64,000 nucleotides of DNA from Pseudomonadota bacterium (GTDB lineage: Bacteria; Pseudomonadota; Alphaproteobacteria; Sphingomonadales; Sphingomonadaceae), in the NCBI GenBank assembly GCA_039818985.1, contig JBCBSU010000001.1:1514367-1578366 (forward strand), read 5' to 3'. The position numbers and the translations under genes are program-made. Below the pieces are notes generated by a model that saw nothing but the letters and a program-made list of their open reading frames with translations, ran no database searches and was not told the origin of the DNA. Positions within the stretch are counted from its first letter, which is position 1; every line of letters begins with the position of its first letter. This document shows, in pieces, positions 56,084-64,000 of this stretch.

Positions 56084-58180
56084 TCAGATGCCCTTAAACG
56101 CGCGGCGATAGCGATGCAGCAGTGGTTCGGTATAGCCGCTCGGCTGCTGCGCACCCTTGAAAATCAGATCACGCGCTGCACTGAAAGCCGCACCATCTTC
56201 ATTGCCGATCAGTGGCTGATAGGCCGGGTCCCTGGCATTCTGGGCATCGACCTTGGCCGCCATGCGCAGCAATGCGGTCTCTACCTGCTCTGCGGTGCAA
56301 ATGCCATGGTGCAGCCAGTTGGCGATATGCTGTGACGAGATGCGCAGCGTCGCCCGGTCTTCCATCAGGCCGACATCATGGATATCGGGCACCTTGGAGC
56401 AGCCGACGCCCTGATCGATCCAGCGCACAACATAACCCAATATGCCCTGCGCATTATTGTCCAGCTCGGCGGTGATCTCCTCCTCAGACCAGCGGGCATT
56501 TTCGGCCAGCGGCAGCGTCAGCAAGGCCTCGAGCGGCAGCACCGGTTCCTGCGCCACTTCCTTCTGCCGGTCAAACACATCAACACGGTGATAATGGATG
56601 GCATGCAGCGTCGCTGCAGTCGGGCTCGGCACCCAGGCGGTGTTGGCGCCGGTTTTCGGGTGGCCGATTTTCTGTTTCATCATATCGGCCATCATGTCGG
56701 GCGCGGCCCACATGCCCTTGCCGATCTGCGCCCGGCCCGACAGGCCGCAATTCAGGCCGATGGCGACATTGCGCTTCTCATAGGCCTGGATCCAGCGCGA
56801 CTCCTTCATATCGGCCTTGCGTACCATCGCCCCGGCCTGCATCGCGGTATGGATTTCATCGCCGGTGCGATCGAGAAAGCCGGTGTTGATGAAAGCGATC
56901 CGGTGGCGCACGGCATGGATACAGGCCGCAAGATTGGCAGAAGTGCGACGCTCCTCATCCATAACACCGACCTTGATGCTATGCCGCGCCAGCCCCAGGC
57001 CATCCTCGACGGCATCGAACAGGCTGTTGGTAAAGGCACATTCGGCAGGGCCGTGCATCTTCGGCTTCACAATATATACCGATCCGCTGCGGCTGTTACG
57101 CAGCCGGCCCAAGCCTTTGAGGTCATGACAGGCTATGGTGGTCGTGAACCAGGCATCGAGTATCCCCTCGGGTGCTTCGCTGCCATCGGACAGCAGCACC
57201 GCCGGGTTGGTCATCAGATGTCCGACATTGCGCACAAACAGCATGCTGCGCCCCGGCAGGGTGAAGCCATTGCCCGACAGATCGGTAAAATTCCGGTCTT
57301 CGGCCAGGGTACGGGTCATTTCCTTACCGCCCTTGGTGAAGGTCGCGCGGAGGTCACCGCGCATCAGGCCCAGCCAGTTGCGATAGCCGGTAAGCTTGTC
57401 CTCGCCATCAACCGCCGCAACCGAATCTTCCATGTCGATAATAGTGCTGATCGCGGCTTCCATGATGACATCGGCAATCCCCGCCGGATCGTCGCGGCCA
57501 ATCGGATGGTCGCGATCGATAACCACGATCAGGTGCAGGCCATTGTGGCGAATGAGCAGCGATTCGCCATCGCGACCAACCAGCTCCGCCGGACCCGCCA
57601 GGTCGGCATCACCGCCGCTCCAGTCGGACCAGCTGCCGTTGCGCAGAGGTGCAATCTCATCGAGCAAGGCACGCGCGCGTTTGATCACCGCCGCGCCGCG
57701 TACTGTGTCATAGCCTCCCGGTTTTGCAGGCGGCGCGTCGATCGCATCGGTGCCATAAAGTGCGTCATAAAGGCTGCCCCAGCGGGCATTGGCGGCGTTG
57801 ATCACAAAACGGTCATTAAGCGCCGGGACCACCAGTTGCGGCCCGGCCATGGTGGCAATTTCGGCATCGACATTCTTGGTGTCGACGGTGAATGGCACCG
57901 GCTCTTCCGCCAGATAGCCGATCTCCTTCAGGAAAGCTCTATAGGCCGATGCGTCGGGCTGGCCCGGCTGCTGCTGATTCCAGGCGCTGATGGTGTTTTG
58001 CAGGCGCGTGCGTTCGGCGAGCAACGCCGCATTGTCCGGAGCAAATCGCGCCAGCAGATCGGCCAGCTTGTGCCAGTAATCCGCCGCGTCGATATCCAGC
58101 GGCGGCAAAACATCCTGCTCGAAGAACCGGGCGAGACCAGTGTGAATCTGCAACCCTGCGCGCGTGATAGTGTCGGTCAT
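56084..58180 (-). CDS. glcB: Malate synthase G
   Basis: 698-residue glyoxylate-cycle enzyme condensing glyoxylate with acetyl-CoA. The start at 58180 has GGGAG seven nt before; the first Met of the same frame at 58186 overlaps that site. Family features include the YNALNGADAID-like region at about 170, [28 protein letters not shown], and the catalytic base region [19 protein letters not shown] near the middle. Monocistronic on the minus strand, convergent with the YdeI-like gene and divergent from the M20 hydrolase. No isocitrate lyase gene is visible. Confidence 0.95.
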   Translation of the reverse strand: MTDTITRAGLQIHTGLARFFEQDVLPPLDIDAADYWHKLADLLARFAPDNAALLAERTRLQNTISAWNQQQPGQPDASAYRAFLKEIGYLAEEPVPFTVDTKNVDAEIATMAGPQLVVPALNDRFVINAANARWGSLYDALYGTDAIDAPPAKPGGYDTVRGAAVIKRARALLDEIAPLRNGSWSDWSGGDADLAGPAELVGRDGESLLIRHNGLHLIVVIDRDHPIGRDDPAGIADVIMEAAISTIIDMEDSVAAVDGEDKLTGYRNWLGLMRGDLRATFTKGGKEMTRTLAEDRNFTDLSGNGFTLPGRSMLFVRNVGHLMTNPAVLLSDGSEAPEGILDAWFTTTIACHDLKGLGRLRNSRSGSVYIVKPKMHGPAECAFTNSLFDAVEDGLGLARHSIKVGVMDEERRTSANLAACIHAVRHRIAFINTGFLDRTGDEIHTAMQAGAMVRKADMKESRWIQAYEKRNVAIGLNCGLSGRAQIGKGMWAAPDMMADMMKQKIGHPKTGANTAWVPSPTAATLHAIHYHRVDVFDRQKEVAQEPVLPLEALLTLPLAENARWSEEEITAELDNNAQGILGYVVRWIDQGVGCSKVPDIHDVGLMEDRATLRISSQHIANWLHHGICTAEQVETALLRMAAKVDAQNARDPAYQPLIGNEDGAAFSAARDLIFKGAQQPSGYTEPLLHRYRRAFKGI

Positions 58181-58259
58181 AAACATGCTCCCGATTCTTG
58201 GTCTGCACCACCAGTCAGGCAGTGAAGCAATATGCATAATATTGTCCGGGGGAGGAGAA

Positions 58260-59561
58260 GTGGCCATCCCTATGACGCAAGCCGACCGGCTTGTAAATGT
58301 CCGTGGCGATGGCTGGCGGCATCATGATTTAGTCGCTAAAGCATCGGGCATGACCCAGACGCTATCTCTCACCGCCGATGAACAGGCGGCACTCGACTCC
58401 ATCGACCAGGACCATATGCTCAAACAGGTGCAGGACTGGTCCGCAATCAACAGCGGATCGGGCAATCTCGATGGCCTGACCCATATGGCGAAGGTGCTGC
58501 AACTGGCATTCTCTGTCCTGCCCGGCAGCGCCGAACTGGTTGACCCTGATCCGGTAGAGCAGATGACCAGCGATGGCAGCATCCGGGCGATCAAGCGTGG
58601 CCAGCATCTGGTGGTGCGGGTGCGGCCCAATGCCAATTTCCGGCTGCTCTTTACCGGCCATATGGACACGGTCTTCCCCGTGGATCATCCGTTTCAGCAG
58701 CAGAAATGGCTCGAACCCGGCATACTCAACGGCCCCGGCCTTGCCGATATGAAGGGCGGTATATCTGTGATGCTGGCTGCGCTTCAGGCGGTGGAGAAGG
58801 CGGGCACCAGCATCGGCTATGACATATTGATCAACAGCGACGAGGAAGTCGGCTCAGGCGCATCGGCAGCGCTGATCGCTGAACTCGCCAGCGGCAAGGT
58901 GGCTGCCCTTACCTATGAACCCGCCCTGCCCGATGGCACTTTGGCCGGCGCGCGCGGCGGATCGGGCAATTACGCCATCCATATCACCGGCAGATCCGCC
59001 CATGCCGGACGCAACCCGGAGGAAGGCCGCAACGCCATTGTCGCCGCCTCTGCGCTGGCGGTGGCGCTGAAAGGTCTGACCCGCGAAGGACTGGCGTGCA
59101 ATCCGGCAAAGATCGAGGGCGGTGCCGCAAACAATGTCGTGCCCGATCATGCAATATTGCATGTCAATTTCCGCCCCAAAACACCTGATATGCAGAGCTT
59201 TGCCGAGCAATCGCTGGACCAGCTTATGGAAGCTGTTGCGGCAGAGCATGAGGTCTCGATTCACGCCCATGGCGGCTTTGGACGGCCGCCAAAGCCGATT
59301 GATGACCAAGCCGAAAAGCTGTTTACGCTGGTCAAGCAATGTGGCGCCGATCTGGGCCTGTCCATCAGCCACCGGGCTACGGGCGGGGTGTGCGACGGCA
59401 ACAACATCGCCGCCTGCGGGGTGCCGGTGGTCGATACCATGGGCGTGCGCGGCGGCGCGATTCATTCATCTGACGAATTCATGATTGTCGACAGCCTGGC
59501 CGAGCGCGCACGGCTTTCGGCACTGACCATCATGCGCATGGAAAAAAGAGGCGGTTTATGA
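58260..59561 (+). CDS. M20-family hydrolase heading the astA-astB operon
   Basis: About 433 residues from GTG 58260 (AGGAG six nt upstream); ATGs at 58272 and 58350 are other possible starts, the last giving 403 residues like many homologues. Metal-binding residues of the M20A family are visible: [27 protein letters not shown], and IHSSDEF near the end, with the [12 protein letters not shown] dimerisation segment. This is the carboxypeptidase G2/ArgE-DapE group, which hydrolyses N-acyl amino acids. It overlaps astA by four nt. It may replace AstE (inference). Confidence 0.85.
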   Translation: MAIPMTQADRLVNVRGDGWRHHDLVAKASGMTQTLSLTADEQAALDSIDQDHMLKQVQDWSAINSGSGNLDGLTHMAKVLQLAFSVLPGSAELVDPDPVEQMTSDGSIRAIKRGQHLVVRVRPNANFRLLFTGHMDTVFPVDHPFQQQKWLEPGILNGPGLADMKGGISVMLAALQAVEKAGTSIGYDILINSDEEVGSGASAALIAELASGKVAALTYEPALPDGTLAGARGGSGNYAIHITGRSAHAGRNPEEGRNAIVAASALAVALKGLTREGLACNPAKIEGGAANNVVPDHAILHVNFRPKTPDMQSFAEQSLDQLMEAVAAEHEVSIHAHGGFGRPPKPIDDQAEKLFTLVKQCGADLGLSISHRATGGVCDGNNIAACGVPVVDTMGVRGGAIHSSDEFMIVDSLAERARLSALTIMRMEKRGGL

Positions 59562-60583
59562 GCTTCCGCATTCGCGCGGCGCGGCTGGATGATCTGCAGG
59601 CACTGTATGAAATGGCGAAGCTCACCGGCGGCGGATTCACCAATTTACCCGCCGATCGCTCTTCGCTGCGCGCCAAGCTGGAGCAGTCCGATACCGCCTT
59701 TGCCCGCACTGTCGACGAACTTGCCGATGAGCGCTTTGTCATGGTGTTGGAGAATATCGATACCAGACAGGTGCGCGGCACATGCCAGCTGTTTACCCAG
59801 GTCGGACAGCAATGGCCCTTCTATTCCTATCGCATGAGCACGCTGACCCAATATAGCGATGAGCTGGACCGGACATTTCGTGCTGAAATGCTCAGCTTGG
59901 TTACTGACCTGGAGGGATCGTCCGAAGTTGGCGGGCTGTTCCTACACCCGAATGAACGTGCTGGCGGGCTTGGGCTTTTGCTCGCGCGCAGCCGCTATCT
60001 GTTCATCGCCCAGCACCGCGCGCGTTTTGCCGGTCAGCTTCTCGCCGAATTGCGCGGGATTATCGATGATGCAGGTGACTCGCCCTTTTGGGATGGCATT
60101 GGCGGCAAGTTTTTTGGCATGAGTTTTGATGAAGCCGATATGTTCAATGCGCTGCACGGCAATCAGTTTATCGCTGACCTGATGCCGAAAAACCCGATCT
60201 ATACCGCCATGCTGGATGAGGATGCGCGCAATGTCATCGGTCGCCCGCATGTCAGCGGTCGGGCCGCCATGCGGATGCTGGAGAATGAAGGCTTTGTCTT
60301 CGAAAATTATGTCGACATTTTTGACGGCGGCCCGACCATGGTGGCGCGTACCGATAATGTGAAATCCATTGCCGGCGCGGAACGCACAAAACTGATCGAC
60401 CGGCTCGACAATAATAGCGCCGACAAAGCCCATAAAGCGTTGGTCGCTACCGGAAAGCTGCGCGATTTCCGTTGCGCCTATGCCATGGTCGCTAAAGGTG
60501 ATGAGGGCGTGATGCTGGATGATGATGCGATCGATACGCTGGATATTGCAAGCGGTGAAGAACTGCTGATGATAGCACGCTAA
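59558..60583 (+). CDS. astA: Arginine N-succinyltransferase
   Basis: 341-residue enzyme for the first step of the arginine succinyltransferase pathway: arginine plus succinyl-CoA gives N2-succinylarginine. The opening FRIRAARLDDLQALYEMAKL, the GGGFTNLPADRSSL segment and the GNAT-like VGGLFLHPNERAGGLGLLLAR are characteristic. FWDGIGGKFFGMSFDEAD is a signature of the family. The start overlaps the hydrolase stop (ATGA), and astB follows 18 nt later. Confidence 0.94.
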   Translation: MSFRIRAARLDDLQALYEMAKLTGGGFTNLPADRSSLRAKLEQSDTAFARTVDELADERFVMVLENIDTRQVRGTCQLFTQVGQQWPFYSYRMSTLTQYSDELDRTFRAEMLSLVTDLEGSSEVGGLFLHPNERAGGLGLLLARSRYLFIAQHRARFAGQLLAELRGIIDDAGDSPFWDGIGGKFFGMSFDEADMFNALHGNQFIADLMPKNPIYTAMLDEDARNVIGRPHVSGRAAMRMLENEGFVFENYVDIFDGGPTMVARTDNVKSIAGAERTKLIDRLDNNSADKAHKALVATGKLRDFRCAYAMVAKGDEGVMLDDDAIDTLDIASGEELLMIAR

Positions 60584-60601
60584 CGCTGGAAAGCCCGATA
60601 T

Positions 60602-61885
60602 ATGCCCCTTACCGAGATCAACTTTGACGGCATTATCGGCCCGACGCACAATTACGCCGGGCTGAGTCCCGGCAATCTTGCCTCGGCGAATAATGCCGGA
60701 GCGATATCGCGCCCACGTGATGCGGCTTTGCAGGGTGTTGCCAAAATGCAGGCCAATCTCGACCTCGGTCTGGCACAGGGCTTTTTCATGCCGCTGCCCC
60801 GCCCCGATCATGGCTGGCTGAAATCGCTGGCGACCGATTATGTCAGCGCCGATCCGCATATCCGTGCCGCAGCGTTCTCGGCCTCGTCCATGTGGGCCGC
60901 CAATGCTGCCACCGTCAGCCCGGCGCCGGACAGTCATGACGGACGCTGCCATCTCACTGTCGCCAATCTGGTGACCATGCCGCATCGCAGCCATGAATGG
61001 CCCGATACGCTGGCGCAGCTGCAACTGGCCTTTGCCGATGGTGATCATTTCGCGGTGCACGGGCCGGTGCCGCCGCCCTATGGCGATGAGGGCGCGGCCA
61101 ATCATATGCGGCTCTGCCCGGCCCATGGCGAGGTCGGCATAGAAGTGTTTGTCTATGGTCGTTCAGGGGGTTCCTTTCCGGCGCGTCAGCATGAGGAAGC
61201 CAGCCGCGCTATAGCCCGTCGCCATGGGCTGGATCAGGCCAACACACTGTTTATCGAACAGTCACCTGTAGCGATTGAAGCCGGCGCGTTTCACAATGAT
61301 GTCGTCGCGGTTGCCAATGAGAATGTGCTGTTCACCCATGAGCAGGCCTTTGCCGATCGCGATGCGGCGCTGGCCGACATTCGTGCGCATTGCCCCTGGG
61401 CAGAGATTGTCGAGGTACCGGCATCGGCGGTGTCGCTCGCCGATGCCATTCGCAGCTATCTGTTCAACGCCCAGCTGGTGACATTGCCTGATAGTGCAGG
61501 GATGGCCTTGATCCTGCCCACCGAGGCGCAGAAGACCCCGGCGGTGTGGCACTGGCTGCAGGATATGGTGGCAGGCAATGGTCCGATTCGCCGTCTTGTT
61601 CCGGTCGATGTCCGCCAATCCATGGCCAATGGCGGCGGTCCTGCCTGTCTGCGGCTGCGTGTGGTTGCGGATCCGGCAACAGTCGACAGCCGCTTCATCG
61701 CCACGGCCCAGCAGCTTGCACATATTGCATCGGTCGTTGAGGAATACTGGCCAGAGCAGATTCACGCCGATGACATCGGCTCACCGGAACTGGTCGCACA
61801 GGCTGTGGCGGCCCGCAGCGCATTGCTGGCAACGCTTGGCCTTGGCGAACTGGAAGCGCCAGTGGCAAAAGCACTGTCGGTTTAG
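60602..61885 (+). CDS. astB: N-succinylarginine dihydrolase
   Basis: 427-residue enzyme that removes two ammonia and CO2 from succinylarginine to give succinylornithine; amidinotransferase-superfamily fold. Signature parts are FDGIIGPTHNYAGLSPGN, MWAANAATVSPAPD and the HFAVHGPVPPP segment, followed by the RQHEEAS and FHNDVVAVANENVLF catalytic regions and a Cys near the C-terminus (GGPACLRLRVV). astC, astD and astE are not in the window. Confidence 0.95.
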   Translation: MPLTEINFDGIIGPTHNYAGLSPGNLASANNAGAISRPRDAALQGVAKMQANLDLGLAQGFFMPLPRPDHGWLKSLATDYVSADPHIRAAAFSASSMWAANAATVSPAPDSHDGRCHLTVANLVTMPHRSHEWPDTLAQLQLAFADGDHFAVHGPVPPPYGDEGAANHMRLCPAHGEVGIEVFVYGRSGGSFPARQHEEASRAIARRHGLDQANTLFIEQSPVAIEAGAFHNDVVAVANENVLFTHEQAFADRDAALADIRAHCPWAEIVEVPASAVSLADAIRSYLFNAQLVTLPDSAGMALILPTEAQKTPAVWHWLQDMVAGNGPIRRLVPVDVRQSMANGGGPACLRLRVVADPATVDSRFIATAQQLAHIASVVEEYWPEQIHADDIGSPELVAQAVAARSALLATLGLGELEAPVAKALSV

Positions 61886-61961
61886 TTTACAGTTTACTGA
61901 ATGCTAACCATCACAACCCCAGCTTTTCCGCCATTGGCATAAGGATTGCTCTCATTATATC

Positions 61962-62192
61962 ATGCTGAAAAAACTGCGCCGTTTGTTCCTGATCAAGACC
62001 AAATTCGAAGCCTATCTGATCATCTATGCCCTGTCTCTCGGTGCCGTCGAACGCGGCTCGAAATATCTCGTCCAGTTCCCCGGTGTCGGTGGCTGGCTGC
62101 TATTCCTGTGCTGTACCGGCGCGGTGTTCCTCGCCGGCGCCAAGATACTCGACGCCATCGACTATCAGCGCGCCTACGGCCCCGATCATTAA
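61962..62192 (+). CDS. Small conserved-looking membrane protein (76 aa)
   Basis: 76 residues. It begins MLKKLRRLFLIKTKFEAYL and has two hydrophobic segments (about 18-30 and 44-60) separated by RGSKYLVQFPGVGGW. The last residues are charged. It is preceded by a TATATC/ATCATG region with no strong ribosome site. Similar small proteins of this shape are common in Sphingomonadales, but no family name is recalled with confidence. It lies 76 nt after astB and just before the tmRNA locus. Confidence 0.6.
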   Translation: MLKKLRRLFLIKTKFEAYLIIYALSLGAVERGSKYLVQFPGVGGWLLFLCCTGAVFLAGAKILDAIDYQRAYGPDH

Positions 62193-62299
62193 CCAGCATT
62201 GCCAGCGATGTGAGAGAGGGTCAGGGGTTTCTGTTGCCCGGCACCCCTGAAGCCGCTGGAATCCCTTCTGTTGCCCGGTGGGTCCGACCGCGCAAATTA

Positions 62300-62567
62300 C
62301 TTTCTAATCTCTAGCCGTTAGGCCGCATGATTAGGCAGCAAGTGCGAGTGCTTCGTTATCGTTTGCACTTATTGGTTTTGAGCCTTTAACGGGTTACTCA
62401 GCCCGAACGAAAACACCGCTTTTCAACACACGTCGATCCTGGTTCGGCCCCGTCAGAAACCCCGGAAACCGGGATATATGGTGGAGCCGCCGGGTACTGC
62501 CCCCGGGTCCGCTGTGCCTATTGTACGCTGCACTTTATCGTCATAGTCCGCCGAAACGGACAGACCC
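62300..62567 (-). ncRNA. ssrA: tmRNA, circularly permuted two-piece type
   Basis: On the minus strand the acceptor piece comes first: its T-arm-like stem and GGCGGCTCCACCA 3' end stop at 62479. After an intervening stretch (about 62452-62478) the coding piece opens at 62451 with GGGGCCGAACCAGGATCGAC, the 5' tRNA-like half. The tag frame is at 62331-62366. This gene order is the alphaproteobacterial permuted form, so processing yields two RNAs held by base pairing. A TTATAT before 62567 on the minus strand is a candidate promoter -10 box. Outer ends are approximate (within about 20 nt). Confidence 0.92.
62331..62366 (-). other. ssrA: tmRNA proteolysis tag reading frame
   Basis: Eleven codons and a TAA encode ANDNEALALAA. 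The AN-D-N start and -ALAA end are typical of alphaproteobacterial tags, and the final LAA is the signal recognised by ClpXP. Confidence 0.92.
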
Positions 62568-62654
62568 TATATAACGCGGGAAAACTGAATGAAAAGTGAT
62601 CGTAGCGGCAAAGGCCGCTACAGATCATCCATCATCCCAGAAAACAGCCGAAAA

Positions 62655-63101
62655 TTACTGTTTCTTCAGCTCTTCAAGAATTTTTTCCAGCAACTCGGTC
62701 TCGCTCGGGCCTTCGGGCTCGGGCGCGGCTTCCTCTTCTTCCTTTTTCTTCGCCGCCTCGATCATCTTGTTGGCCTGGCGTACCATCAGGAAGATCACAA
62801 AGGCGAGGATGACAAAGTTGATCAACACGGTGATGAACTGGCCATAGCCAAGCAGTGGCACACCGGCCTCTTTCAGATCGGCATAGCTGGTCAGCGATCC
62901 TTCATAGCCTTCGGGCACCGGCCCGAGCAGGATGAAGCTGTTGGCAAAGTCTGCACCGCCGAAAATCGCACCGACAACCGGCATGATGATATCCTGCGTC
63001 AGCGAGGTGGTGATGGTGGCGAAGGCACCACCGATAATGACCGCAACCGCCAGATCGATAACATTGCCGCGGGCGATAAAATCCCTGAATTCTGCGAACA
63101 T
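62655..63101 (-). CDS. mscL: Large-conductance mechanosensitive channel
   Basis: 148-residue MscL, a homopentameric pressure-release channel. Two membrane helices: the pore helix GNVIDLAVAVIIGGAFATI (about 12-31) and the second around residues 72-96, with a periplasmic loop between. The cytoplasmic end is a charged Lys/Glu helix (AAKKKEEEEAAPEPEG and ELLEKILEELKKQ). It is monocistronic and reads toward the tmRNA locus. Confidence 0.96.
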   Translation of the reverse strand: MFAEFRDFIARGNVIDLAVAVIIGGAFATITTSLTQDIIMPVVGAIFGGADFANSFILLGPVPEGYEGSLTSYADLKEAGVPLLGYGQFITVLINFVILAFVIFLMVRQANKMIEAAKKKEEEEAAPEPEGPSETELLEKILEELKKQ

Positions 63102-63258
63102 GCTGAAACTCCCTAGATATCAGCGGCATCTCTAGCCATGGCACCGCAAATGTCGAGGAGAAAATACCGTGATTTCATAGCCGCTGATAGGGCTTTACAA
63201 TTGAAAAAGCGCTGTGTTGTTCTTATATAACGCTAACAGTTCTGAGGAGGGATATTTC

Positions 63259-63846
63259 ATGCGATTCTGGAAGTTTCTGGCGCTGGCCGCCGCGACGATC
63301 ACCCTGTCCGCCTGCGGCATCAACAGCGTGCCCACCGCGGAAGAAGCCGCCAAGGCCGAATGGGCCAATGTCGAGGCCGCTTATCAACGCCGCTCCGACC
63401 TGATTCCCAATCTGGTGAACACGGTCAAAGCCGCCGCAGCATCGGAAGAGGAAATATTGACCCAGGTAACCGAAGCCAGGGCCAGGGCCACATCGATCCA
63501 GGTCAGCGCCAATGATCTGACCGATGCCAGCAAGATTGGTGAATTTGCCGCAGCACAGGAACAGCTGGGTGCCGGCCTTGGCCGCCTGCTCGCCAGCTTC
63601 GAGGCCTATCCGCAGATCCAGTCCAACGCCAATTTCCGCGACCTGCAAAGCCAGCTCGAAGGCACGGAAAACCGGATCAATATCGCGCGTCGCGATTATA
63701 ATGAGGCGGTGCGCAAATATAACACCACCATCCGCACATTCCCCGACGCGATCGGTGCCAAGCTGATCCATGGTGCCGAACCTATGGCACCGTTCGAGGC
63801 TGCTCCGGGCTCGGAAACCGCACCTACGGTTGAATTTGGCGGGTGA
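63259..63846 (+). CDS. lemA: LemA family lipoprotein
   Basis: 195 residues from 63259, whose start is backed by GAGGAGGG. A lipoprotein signal ends TLSAC, so this copy is probably anchored outside the inner membrane. The LemA core is recognisable by ANVEAAYQRRSDLIPNLVNTV and YPQIQSNANFRDLQSQLEGTE, with ARRDYNEAVRKYNT. LemA proteins are helical and usually paired with TPM-domain (YgcG) proteins; here the next gene overlaps by four nt (GTGA). Confidence 0.92.
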   Translation: MRFWKFLALAAATITLSACGINSVPTAEEAAKAEWANVEAAYQRRSDLIPNLVNTVKAAAASEEEILTQVTEARARATSIQVSANDLTDASKIGEFAAAQEQLGAGLGRLLASFEAYPQIQSNANFRDLQSQLEGTENRINIARRDYNEAVRKYNTTIRTFPDAIGAKLIHGAEPMAPFEAAPGSETAPTVEFGG

Positions 63847-64000
63847 TTGCTCGCGTCAAATATCTCGCCATTATTCTCGCGCTGCTTGTCGGCGCGAGCC
63901 TTGGTGGTCTTGCCAGAGCACAGGACTTTCCCGAGCTCACAGGACGCGTTGTAGATCAGGCCAATCTGCTGACCGACAGTCAGGAGCAGCAGCTTACCGC
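63843..64000 (+). CDS. TPM-domain protein, 5' part only
   Basis: The frame starts with GTG at 63843, overlapping the lemA stop. The first 26 residues are a signal peptide (hydrophobic LAIILALLVGASLGGLA). After cleavage near ARAQ the sequence FPELTGRVVDQANLLTDSQ is the start of a TPM (YgcG) domain. The gene continues beyond the window. LemA-TPM pairs are common and presumed to work together at the envelope. Confidence 0.82.
   Translation, partial: MIARVKYLAIILALLVGASLGGLARAQDFPELTGRVVDQANLLTDSQEQQLT

Noticed and set aside
56378-58225. Long open frame (615 codons) antisense to malate synthase G
   Set aside because: It mirrors a highly GC-rich gene with clear malate synthase motifs and has no domain-like sequence; such shadows are common at this base composition. 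Similar shadows lie opposite ccrM (129-1250) and parC (10921-12195).

Overview
The window is a chromosomal stretch of an alphaproteobacterium, most likely of the order Sphingomonadales (Sphingopyxis/Sphingorhabdus-like). Supporting signs are a CcrM-type GANTC methyltransferase, a circularly permuted two-piece tmRNA gene with an alphaproteobacterial tag, an HdaA-type replication regulator, DUF2794, separate PurS/PurQ proteins, long PstC/PstA permeases, and a moderately GC-rich, densely packed gene layout with many 1-11 nt overlaps. There are no transposases, prophage genes, integrases, CRISPR arrays, rRNA or tRNA genes in view. Almost all of it is core genome.

Layout. 1-12.8 kb: ccrM with a GANTC-rich upstream region, rnhB, a PQQ-type sugar dehydrogenase, a DUF1499 membrane protein, a TetA-like MFS transporter, an acetyltransferase, a DUF1285-Nudix-cca operon, a GGDEF-EAL protein and parC. 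12.9-18 kb: purC, a large M16 peptidase, an unannotated-size 49-residue membrane protein on the opposite strand, and purS-purQ. 18-24.9 kb: a membrane PAS-GGDEF-EAL protein, glmU-glmS-GFA on the minus strand, and gph. 24.8-27.5 kb: a tightly overlapping four-gene cluster (exported protein, PqqD-like, HprK-like kinase, nucleotidyltransferase). It has no established function and is the best candidate for a poorly described system. 27.7-35.3 kb: the complete phosphate regulon phoR-pstSCAB-phoU-phoB, with a three-unit Pho box before pstS.

35.3-49.6 kb: an SDR enzyme, DUF4328 and DUF2794 proteins, serine acetyltransferase, then ppx and a DUF2066-hdaA-ppk operon separated from ppx by a 270-nt palindromic element. 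Next come purM and a purN fused to a MmcQ/YjbR-like domain, a bidirectional terminator, an intergenic inverted repeat, ndk, a lipoprotein and pepA-holC. 49.8-56 kb: the outer-membrane/ribosome operon lptD-surA-pdxA-rsmA followed by a YdeI-like gene. 56-64 kb: malate synthase G, an M20 hydrolase-astA-astB arginine-catabolism operon, a small membrane protein, the permuted ssrA gene, mscL, lemA and the start of a TPM-domain gene.

How parts connect. Phosphate sensing and uptake (pho/pst) lies about 5 kb from polyphosphate synthesis and breakdown (ppk/ppx). ppk is translationally coupled to hdaA, which controls DnaA. Purine synthesis is spread over two loci (purC/purS/purQ and purM/purN). Two c-di-GMP proteins flank the first purine locus and parC. 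All function calls come from reading the sequences; no database search was run.
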